This document shows, piece after piece, positions 6,997-12,324 of a stretch of DNA of 12,324 nt; within the stretch, counting starts at the first letter, position 1, and each line of letters starts with the position of its first letter. Below the pieces are notes generated by a model that was given only the letters and a program-made list of their open reading frames with translations, made no database searches and was not told the origin of the DNA. Origin of the DNA: JBAYJY01 sp041664945 (GTDB lineage Bacteria > UBP15 > UBA6099). Where the stretch lies: assembly GCA_041664945.1 (NCBI GenBank), contig JBAYJY010000130.1, forward strand, positions 1-12,324, given 5' to 3'. The translations under genes were made by a program, and so were the position numbers.

Positions 6997-7212
6997 TTAC
7001 TTTCCCAAGTAGTTGTTGAGGAACCGGCGGATGAGTTCCCTGTCGCCGGCGACGCGGCCGACGGCCCATCCGGCGACGCCCAGAAGAACGACGAACATGG
7101 TTTTCAGAAAACCGAGCGCCATGAAGAGTATGCCGAGAGCGGCGAAAACCACGGCGGAAATGATGGCCGCCCTGTGTTTCGCGATAAATAGTCTGTCCTG
7201 ATCTGACAACAT
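6997..7212 (-). CDS. DUF2273 small integral membrane protein
   Basis: A 71-residue protein with two closely spaced membrane helices (about 14-32 and 36-53) followed by a basic tail (DRELIRRFLNNY). This matches the DUF2273 family that accompanies Asp23 and AmaP genes. I chose the ATG at 7212 over a GTG at 7221, because AAGGTGA sits at ideal distance before the ATG and overlaps that GTG. It follows the amaP-like gene by 13 bp and precedes nusB by 9 bp. The likely role is as a membrane component of the Asp23 envelope complex; the molecular function is unknown. Confidence 0.85.
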   Translation of the reverse strand: MLSDQDRLFIAKHRAAIISAVVFAALGILFMALGFLKTMFVVLLGVAGWAVGRVAGDRELIRRFLNNYLGK

Positions 7213-7225
7213 AAAATTCACCTTT

Positions 7226-7771
7226 TCAGGCTGCCTCGATTTCCGCGCCTGCCGCCTCGGCCTGGATGTCGAGCCTGCTCAGTTCGATGCCGAGCGAGTT
7301 TTTGAAGTAGCCGCGGATATCGAGATTGAATTTGTCGATGAATTCGCCGAGATTGCACTTGGCTAGATCGAGCTTGATCTTCAAGTTGATGCGAAGGGAA
7401 GAACCGTCCTGCGCGATTTTGATTGAAGCCACGCTCGCTGAAGGCGTTTGATCCGCGGCGATGCGGGACACCACGTGTTCGAGAGTCGTTTTGGAAACCG
7501 TCAGATCGCCATGCTCGGTTCGCTTGACCGCGAACAGGCGTTCCTTGCCGCTGAAAAGAAGCAGGAATACGCCGCGGAATGACAGAATGAAAAACACAAG
7601 CGCGCCGCCGCCGATCTGCGTCCGCATGTTCATGTCCTCGAAATACGGTTTCACGAGGTCGAACTGGTCGAACAGAAAACCCGGTTCGACCGCGCAATAG
7701 ATAACGAACCCGGCGAGCGCGAGGATGATGATGTCGAACAGGATCCCGATCAGAGCGAAGAAGAATCTCAT
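7226..7771 (-). CDS. AmaP-like alkaline shock response membrane anchor protein
   Basis: 181 residues from the ATG at 7771. Two membrane helices lie at about 3-27 and 53-73, then a cytoplasmic domain. Its start, GDLTVSKTTLEHVVSRIA (88-105), resembles the Asp23-like half of AmaP proteins. In Staphylococcus, AmaP anchors Asp23 oligomers to the membrane. A start 57 bp upstream is possible, but it would overlap the preceding gene and lacks the hydrophobic N-terminus. The chosen ATG sits just after the TGA of the Asp23-family gene (TGATATG), implying translational coupling. The DUF2273 gene follows after 13 bp. Confidence 0.82.
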   Translation of the reverse strand: MRFFFALIGILFDIIILALAGFVIYCAVEPGFLFDQFDLVKPYFEDMNMRTQIGGGALVFFILSFRGVFLLLFSGKERLFAVKRTEHGDLTVSKTTLEHVVSRIAADQTPSASVASIKIAQDGSSLRINLKIKLDLAKCNLGEFIDKFNLDIRGYFKNSLGIELSRLDIQAEAAGAEIEAA

Positions 7772-7772
7772 A

Positions 7773-8156
7773 TCAGAGGTCCGTCGCCCTTTCGACCAGC
7801 GATTCGGGCAACCGGATGTCCGAGACATGAATGTTGACAGAGCTGATGGTGATGCCGGTGATTTCCTCGACTTTTTGCTTGACGGCTTTCTGAGCGTTGG
7901 CGGCGACCGCCATCACGTTGACGTTATAGTCGATGATGATGTACATGTCGATAATGTGCCGCTTGCCGTCCGGTTCTTTGCGGACTTCGACGCCGGCGCT
8001 GAAATCTTTCCTGCCGGTGGTCGCTTTCTTGATGCCGTCGATGAAGGTGCCGCGCATGCCTGCGATGCCCGCGATGCCGCTGATTGCGACGCCTGCGATG
8101 GTGCCGATAACATTATCGAAAATTTCAACCTTGCCGAGATCCTGTGGTTCGCTCAT
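7773..8156 (-). CDS. Asp23/Gls24 family envelope stress response protein
   Basis: 127 residues from the ATG at 8156, which has a strong ribosome binding site (AAAGGAG, 6 nt before); an upstream ATG at 8177 would overlap that site and is less likely. Family hallmarks: GKVEIFDNVIGTIAGVA near the N-terminus, then GIAGM, a linker, and beta-rich IDMYIIIDYNVNVMAVA with the helix NAQKAVKQKVEEITGI. Asp23 proteins are soluble, oligomeric and membrane-associated through AmaP, and respond to cell-envelope stress. It heads the Asp23-AmaP-DUF2273-nusB run, after a 120-bp gap from efp containing a possible promoter. Confidence 0.9.
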   Translation of the reverse strand: MSEPQDLGKVEIFDNVIGTIAGVAISGIAGIAGMRGTFIDGIKKATTGRKDFSAGVEVRKEPDGKRHIIDMYIIIDYNVNVMAVAANAQKAVKQKVEEITGITISSVNIHVSDIRLPESLVERATDL

Positions 8157-8206
8157 CTGGCGCTCCTTTGCTCCCAAGCCCTAATGTCGGATTCGGGATG
8201 AACGCG

Positions 8207-8243
8207 GCCGCCTTTGAAGCCCGGCGGCTGCTTTATAATTATA
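8207..8243 (-). promoter_or_regulatory. Possible promoter and leader hairpin before the Asp23-family gene
   Basis: On the minus strand TATAAT (8243-8238) lies in the 120-bp gap between efp and the Asp23 gene; no good -35 box is visible at 17 bp. Just downstream is a GC-rich hairpin with perfect 6-bp arms, GCCGCC and GGCGGC (8228-8207), and a 10-nt loop. It would sit at the 5' end of the transcript. A second short inverted repeat, TGCGC/GCGCA (8259-8276), abuts the efp stop but has no T run, so it is not a convincing terminator. Confidence 0.35.
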
Positions 8244-8276
8244 CACCCGCGATGCGTTTGCGCGAGCGGCGGCGCA

Positions 8277-8840
8277 TTATTTGCTGACCCGCTCAATATA
8301 CTTCATGGTCCGGGTATCAATCTTTACAACGCTGCCGATCTCGATGAACATCGGCACCTGAACCTCGGCGCCGGTTTCAAGCTTTGCGCGCTTCAGAGCG
8401 TTCTGCACGGTGTTTCCCTTTTCGCCCGGGTCTGTTTCGGTGACCGCGAGTTCGAGGAAAGCGGGCAGTTCGATGCCCATGATCTGCTGTCCGTAGAAGA
8501 GTGTGTCGATCGTCGAATTCGGCTTGAGAAAATTAATTCTGTCGCCCAGCATTTCCGTTGAAATATGAACCTGCTCGTAGGTTTCATTGTCCATGAAAAC
8601 ATAGCCGTCGCCGTCCTGATAGAGATACTCCATGACTTTTTTGTCTATTCGGACCGGTTCGATTTTTTCGCTTGTCCGGTAAGTTCTCTCAACCAGCGTG
8701 CCGGTGCGCATGTTGCGCACTTTCGCTCGTACGAACGCCGGGCCTTTGCCCGGCTTAACGTGTTGAAATTCGACGACCTCAAGAATTTCGCCGTCGTACT
8801 CAAAAAACATTCCGTTTCTTAAATCATTTGTCGTTGCCAC
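8277..8840 (-). CDS. efp: Elongation factor P
   Basis: A 187-residue protein of standard EF-P length with three beta-barrel domains (about 1-62, 63-125 and 126-187). It rescues ribosomes stalled at polyproline stretches. The tip loop HVKPGKGPAF carries Lys32, the site expected to be modified or left as lysine in this type. The C-terminal signature NALKRAKLETGAEVQVP (147-163) is present. The start codon is GTG at 8840, supported by AGGAG seven nt upstream. It begins 21 bp after the cyclase stop codon, so it may be transcribed from that gene. No EF-P modification gene (epmA, epmB, earP, ymfI) is in the window. Confidence 0.98.
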   Translation of the reverse strand: MATTNDLRNGMFFEYDGEILEVVEFQHVKPGKGPAFVRAKVRNMRTGTLVERTYRTSEKIEPVRIDKKVMEYLYQDGDGYVFMDNETYEQVHISTEMLGDRINFLKPNSTIDTLFYGQQIMGIELPAFLELAVTETDPGEKGNTVQNALKRAKLETGAEVQVPMFIEIGSVVKIDTRTMKYIERVSK

Positions 8841-8861
8841 TGTGACACTCCTGTCCCTTCG

Positions 8862-10868
8862 CTATTCTTTAAAGCCTGATATTTTCCACAGCCTTAGAGG
8901 CTGTCCCTTGCCTTTTAATGGTTTTTCGCCCATATCCTCCGCGACCGCGATGCCGACCACTGAATCGTAGACTGTCTGGCTTACTACGATTTCGCCGTGG
9001 CTGGCCTGTGACTGCATCCGGGATGCGGTGTTGACGGTGTCGCCGATGGCGGTGAAGTCTTGTCGCAGCGATGATCCGAAGCTGCCGACGATCACCTCGC
9101 CTGTATTGACGCCGACGCCGATGTTTATTTCTATCTCCCCGCGCCTTTTTCGCATCAGGTTGACTTCATTAATCGTTCTGACGAGTTCAACCGCCGCGCG
9201 GACGGCGGCCTCCGGATGATCCTTAGTGGCGCCGTCAATATTGAAAATCGCAAAAGCGGCGTCTCCTATGAACTTGTTTAACATGCCCCCGTATTTGTTT
9301 ACCGCCTGAATAACGTTCGTGTAAAAATCATCCAGAAACGAGGCCAAGGCATCCAGATCCAGCGTCTCGGATATTGTAGTGAAGTCGCGAATGTCAGTAA
9401 ATAGCACGGAGAGATTTTTGCGATCGACCTTTGTAAGGCCGGCGGAGGATTTTCCTTTTGAAATCTGATCGACTGTGGCCTTGTCCACGAACCGTGAGAG
9501 CTGGATTTTAGCGCCTGCGTCTGGATCGGTTTCGTTTAAAAGCGCGATATAGCGGTTCATTCTTTTGCTAAGGCCGAGTTTTTCGGCTATGCCGATGGCG
9601 GCGAGCAGGTGCTCGGTGGCTTCCTTGCGCTTGCCCTGATCCCGCCAGAAGATAGCGAATTCAAAGCGGGTTTCCGCAGTTTCAAGCGTTGGCTGATTGA
9701 GTTTTTCATGAATGCGGATGCAGTCGTCGAAGCATCGTTGGGCCATCTGAACGCGTTTTGCGTCTCGAAGAATGATTCCGCGTGCGAGGAGCAGTTCGGC
9801 AAGCTCCGGCGAATTGCGGCGTGATTCGAATATGCCGCGTGTCTTCTCGCAGAGGTCGGTCGCGATTTTAGTGTCTTTGCGGGCCGCCGCGCAAAGCGCG
9901 AGTTCTATCATGACGTGGCCGGCCATATTATCGTTTTTTACTTCATTAAACAGAGACAGGCTGCGTTGCAGATAATCTTCAGCCGAATGCGTCCGCGCGA
10001 GCAGGCGCCCTATGCGGCCGATATAGTAATAAGAGAATGCGAGCGAGTGTTTGTTGTCGGATTTTTTGGCAATGCTCAGGTCTTTCGCGAACAGCGCTTC
10101 GGCTTCTTTGAATTCCTCTTTCATTATGCATACTTTGGCTCTGCTGCTGTAAGCCATAGGCAGTTCGGACTCGATATCGAGGCGTTCGAGAATCTTAATG
10201 CTCTCGTCGAGGAAGAAAGCGGCTTTGTCGAGGTCGCCGCTGTTCAGCAGATTGATGCCGAGGCTTTTATAAGTGCGCGCGATTTCGAAGGTGGCGCCGG
10301 TTCTTTCGAAGATATCGAGCGCTTTTTTCAGAGCGCGTTCGCCCTGGGCGTTCTGGCCGCGTTCGGTGTGAATGTCCCCTGTAAGGCGGTAGGCTTCTCC
10401 GAGAGCGGCGTCGTTCGGCGCGTCTTTCAGGATATCGATGCTTTTGTGAAAGTATTCGAGGGCGGCATCGGATTGTCGGCGCTTGAATTCTATGAAACCG
10501 AGCTGATTATTGATGAGCGCGGCGAGATGGTTGGCTTCCGCGCGTCCGGAAATTTCTTTAATCCGGATAAGCGCCTGCTCGAACAAATCCATGCCTTTGT
10601 CGTCGCCGCCGCGTTTCGAGTATGTCACTCCAAGGTAGTATTGGGAATAGCATAGAGATAGTAAATCGCCGGTTTCCCCGGCGTCTTTGACCGCTTGCAG
10701 GAGAAGGCTTTCCGCGCGGTCGTATTGCTTCATCTGCAATTGGTAGTTGCCCATTCCGGCGCGCGCGAGGATCAGCCCTCGCGGGAAGTTGACCTTGCTG
10801 CTCTGGTAAATGCCGATTATGCCTTGATAGAACTTATCTGCTTCATCCCATCTGCCGCGCAGGTCCAT
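8862..10868 (-). CDS. Class III adenylyl cyclase with N-terminal TPR repeats (C-terminal piece of an interrupted gene)
   Basis: 668 codons from the first ATG after an in-frame stop. About 430 residues are TPR-like helix pairs (for example QYDRAESLLLQAV at 48-60). The catalytic domain spans about 485-665. The metal-binding Asp492 (FTDIRDF) and Asp536 (NKFIGD), adenine-selecting Lys532 and Thr606, and transition-state Asn613 and Arg617 (NTASR) are all present with the spacing of class IIIb cyclases, so ATP-to-cAMP activity is expected. The frame continues upstream without a break for 67 more sense codons to a TAA at 11073-11075, and beyond that as the piece at 11073-11720. Those 67 codons contain no ATG, GTG or TTG, and no Shine-Dalgarno sequence precedes the ATG at 10868. 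The protein may therefore be made poorly or only by read-through. efp follows after 21 bp. Confidence 0.85.
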   Translation of the reverse strand: MDLRGRWDEADKFYQGIIGIYQSSKVNFPRGLILARAGMGNYQLQMKQYDRAESLLLQAVKDAGETGDLLSLCYSQYYLGVTYSKRGGDDKGMDLFEQALIRIKEISGRAEANHLAALINNQLGFIEFKRRQSDAALEYFHKSIDILKDAPNDAALGEAYRLTGDIHTERGQNAQGERALKKALDIFERTGATFEIARTYKSLGINLLNSGDLDKAAFFLDESIKILERLDIESELPMAYSSRAKVCIMKEEFKEAEALFAKDLSIAKKSDNKHSLAFSYYYIGRIGRLLARTHSAEDYLQRSLSLFNEVKNDNMAGHVMIELALCAAARKDTKIATDLCEKTRGIFESRRNSPELAELLLARGIILRDAKRVQMAQRCFDDCIRIHEKLNQPTLETAETRFEFAIFWRDQGKRKEATEHLLAAIGIAEKLGLSKRMNRYIALLNETDPDAGAKIQLSRFVDKATVDQISKGKSSAGLTKVDRKNLSVLFTDIRDFTTISETLDLDALASFLDDFYTNVIQAVNKYGGMLNKFIGDAAFAIFNIDGATKDHPEAAVRAAVELVRTINEVNLMRKRRGEIEINIGVGVNTGEVIVGSFGSSLRQDFTAIGDTVNTASRMQSQASHGEIVVSQTVYDSVVGIAVAEDMGEKPLKGKGQPLRLWKISGFKE

Positions 10869-11072
10869 GATGCGCGCGAGCTTGATGTCGGTTTCTATGC
10901 GCCGTATAGTATGTTCCGGCGTGGGCGGCAGTTCCTTGTATATTGTGCGCGCTTTAGAAAGCAGGATAATGGCGTCGATAACGCGGTTGTTCTCGATCGA
11001 TTTGCAGGCGGAGTCGAAGAGGAGGGTGGAGGCGGCCCGGAAGGCGTCCGCGGCGGCGGCCTCTTTGCCCGA

Positions 11073-11075
11073 TTA
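11073..11075 (-). other. In-frame TAA splitting the TPR-cyclase reading frame
   Basis: The frame starting at 11720 and the frame of the cyclase piece ending at 8862 are the same. Only this TAA, in the context AAA-TAA-TCG, interrupts 952 codons. The sequence on both sides reads as one helical repeat protein (...GEAHK-stop-SGKEAAAADAFRAAS). One base change from AAA, CAA or GAA would create it. A sequencing or assembly error is possible. Confidence 0.85.
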
Positions 11076-11720
11076 TTTGTGAGCCTCTCCGACAATCGAA
11101 TAAAGATCCGCCCTAAGCGAAATCTCCTCCGCTCCTTGCGGTTCTTTAAGGGTTTCAAGGCCGACGGCGATACGTTTGATGGCGATGTCTGTTTTCCCGA
11201 GAGCGAGCAAAAGCATGCCGGCTCCGTAGGACACAACAGCTTGTCCGAATGCGGCGTCCTCGCCGGGCGTAGCTTCGGAAGCGTCGCGAGAGGCTTTCGC
11301 TGCTTCTGCCGCTTTAGTGATGATGTTTCGCGCTTCGGCCGAGTCGCCGGTTTTCAGATAATAGGTTCCGAGGTCGACGCACGATTGCAGGTACAATTCC
11401 GGGAAGTCCGCGAGCGGTTCATGAGAGAGAGAGTTTGCTTCTATGGCCGACTGGATCGCCGGCTTGTAATGTTCCGCGGCGGCGTAAGCGCGCGCAATAC
11501 TGATCAAAACGCGGTAGCGGCGCACAAGAACGTCGACTGGGATTTTATCAATGTTCCCCTTGAATCGGTCGTCGAGGCTGGCCCGCGCCTGTTTGTATAA
11601 AATTACTGCCTCTTCTAAATTGCCCAGCGCAGCTGCTTCCCGAGCCTCGCTTATAGTTATGTCAACATCGAACAGGCTCTGTTCGATCGCGACTTTTTTC
11701 ATGTCTTGTATCGAGGCCAT
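11073..11720 (-). CDS. TPR-repeat protein, N-terminal piece of the interrupted adenylyl cyclase gene
   Basis: 215 codons ending at the in-frame TAA. The protein is entirely helical, with repeated TPR-like pairs such as GNLEEAVILYKQAR (33-46), IARAYAAAEHYKPAIQSA and GTYYLKTGDSAEARNIITKA. There is no signal peptide or membrane segment, so a cytoplasmic protein-interaction scaffold is expected. The repeats continue past the stop into the cyclase piece, so this is best read as the N-terminus of one regulated cyclase and not an independent gene. The ATG at 11720 has only a weak AAAGATG-like ribosome binding site. A possible -10 box and an inverted repeat lie in the 148-bp gap upstream. Confidence 0.8.
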   Translation of the reverse strand: MASIQDMKKVAIEQSLFDVDITISEAREAAALGNLEEAVILYKQARASLDDRFKGNIDKIPVDVLVRRYRVLISIARAYAAAEHYKPAIQSAIEANSLSHEPLADFPELYLQSCVDLGTYYLKTGDSAEARNIITKAAEAAKASRDASEATPGEDAAFGQAVVSYGAGMLLLALGKTDIAIKRIAVGLETLKEPQGAEEISLRADLYSIVGEAHK

Positions 11721-11748
11721 AATTACATCTTTAATTATATTCGTTTCG

Positions 11749-11775
11749 TCTGCGATGTTTGCGCCATGTCGCAGA
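11749..11775. promoter_or_regulatory. Inverted repeat (7-bp arms) upstream of the TPR-cyclase gene
   Basis: TCTGCGA (11749-11755) and TCGCAGA (11769-11775) are perfect complements separated by 13 nt. The repeat sits between the possible -10 box and the start codon at 11720. It could be an operator or a leader hairpin. No known regulator motif is recognised. Confidence 0.4.
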
Positions 11776-11804
11776 AGTAAATGAGAAACGTAGTTTAATC
11801 AACA

Positions 11805-11810
11805 ATTATA
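11805..11810 (-). promoter_or_regulatory. Possible -10 element of the TPR-cyclase promoter
   Basis: TATAAT on the minus strand in an AT-rich gap, about 85 bp upstream of the start at 11720. The -35 region is weak (TGAATT at 18-bp spacing). A second TATAAT at 11734-11739 is too close to the start codon to be the main promoter. Confidence 0.4.
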
Positions 11811-11868
11811 CTATTATTTCTCCTAAGAATTCATAACGTTGAGAAAAATAGAAATAATGGCGAGCCGG

Positions 11869-12324
11869 TCAATGTGTCAGCGCGTAATAAACGATATTTA
11901 CGCCCATCTTGAACGCTTGTTCCTGTTTTTCGGGCGGGTCTTTATGAATTTCCGGCGCTTCCAGCCCATCGCCGATATCCGTGTTGAAATCGTAAAATAC
12001 AACCATTCTCCTCCCGATAAACAATCCGTATCCGTGAGGCGGTCCGCCGGCGTGTTCGTGAATTTTGGGCATTCCGTTCGGGAATAGATAAGGCGTTCTG
12101 TAAATCGGGTGCGAGAACGGAAGTTCGATGAAAGCTGATTCGGGCAGGACTTTTCTCATTTCGCGACGGAATGCGGCGTCCATTCCGAAATCGTCGTTTG
12201 CCCACAGAAAGCCGCCGCGTTCGAGGTAAGAACGTAGACGAACGACTTCTGAAGGCGTGAAAACGATGTTTCCGTGGCCGACAATGTAAAGCATCGGATA
12301 AGAAAACAAATCCTCGTCCATGAT
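11869..12324 (-). CDS. DUF4159 domain protein, C-terminal part (5' end beyond window)
   Basis: 151 residues remain open at the right edge. Counting from the first visible Met (12321), YPMLYIVGHG (8-17), the RLRSYLERGGFLWANDDFGMD block (28-48), FRREMRKVLP (51-60), HPIYRTPY (71-78), PNGMPKIHEH (81-90), the DIGDG turn (115-119) and the tail KMGVNIVYYALTH match the DUF4159 family. This family has a glutamine-amidotransferase-like fold and is common near MoxR/VWA-type genes. It ends normally with TGA. The visible Met is probably internal, since family members have sequence before this block and no ribosome binding site can be seen. Biochemical function is unknown. It lies 148 bp upstream of the TPR-cyclase gene on the same strand. 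Confidence 0.87.
   Translation of the reverse strand: MMDEDLFSYPMLYIVGHGNIVFTPSEVVRLRSYLERGGFLWANDDFGMDAAFRREMRKVLPESAFIELPFSHPIYRTPYLFPNGMPKIHEHAGGPPHGYGLFIGRRMVVFYDFNTDIGDGLEAPEIHKDPPEKQEQAFKMGVNIVYYALTH

Noticed and set aside
7226..7828. Longer version of the AmaP-like protein starting at 7828
   Set aside because: It would add 19 polar residues overlapping the Asp23-family gene; the ATG at 7771 directly after that gene's stop gives the expected hydrophobic N-terminus.
9915..11600. Long open frames on the plus strand (9915-10655 and 10695-11600)
   Set aside because: They lie opposite the TPR-cyclase frame, whose helical repeats and catalytic motifs are clearly real. The plus-strand peptides have no family features and mirror the codon bias of the real gene.
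8862..11720. Reassigned TAA codon as the explanation for the interrupted frame
   Set aside because: Several intact genes here (nusB, efp, the DUF2273 gene) end at TAA at their expected family lengths, so TAA works as a stop.

Overview
This window is a run of genes that all lie on the minus strand, so transcription goes from high to low coordinates. Nothing convincing is coded on the plus strand, and no rRNA, tRNA, CRISPR array or intact insertion sequence is visible. The sequence suggests a bacterium with an outer membrane: it has a CusB-like RND periplasmic adaptor, an NtrC-type sigma-54 two-component system and two secreted DUF3347-type proteins. It also carries the Asp23/AmaP/DUF2273 envelope-stress module next to efp and nusB, an arrangement best known from Firmicutes. 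A DUF4159 protein and a TPR-linked class III cyclase add to a picture of a little-studied or uncultured lineage. The phylum cannot be fixed from this sequence alone.

Layout from right (upstream) to left. (1) 11869-12324: C-terminal part of a DUF4159 protein, running off the window. (2) 11720-8862: one continuous reading frame of 952 codons for a TPR-repeat protein ending in a class IIIb adenylyl cyclase domain. A single in-frame TAA at 11073-11075 cuts it into a 215-residue N-terminal piece and a 668-residue C-terminal piece. (3) 8840-4972: housekeeping and envelope block: efp, Asp23-family gene, amaP-like gene, DUF2273 gene, nusB, xseA, xseB. (4) 4812-1: probable metal or envelope stress circuit: a secreted DUF3347-type protein, a membrane histidine kinase, a sigma-54-dependent response regulator, a 464-bp regulatory gap, a second secreted DUF3347-type protein, and the start of a CusB-like RND adaptor.

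The most coherent system is block 4. The kinase and regulator genes overlap by 29 bp. Just upstream of the second DUF3347 gene is a close match to a -24/-12 sigma-54 promoter (TGGCAGG-N4-TTGCA), with a 17-bp perfect palindrome about 150 bp further upstream at a typical enhancer distance. The simplest reading is that the kinase/regulator pair switches on the secreted DUF3347 protein and the efflux adaptor. The other DUF3347 paralog, just upstream of the kinase, may act in sensing or as a constitutive periplasmic metal buffer. This logic resembles ZraPSR or CusSR, but it is inferred and not shown.

The second point of interest is the broken TPR-cyclase gene. Its catalytic residues are all intact, yet the stop separates them from the start codon, and no plausible ribosome binding site precedes the first ATG after the stop.
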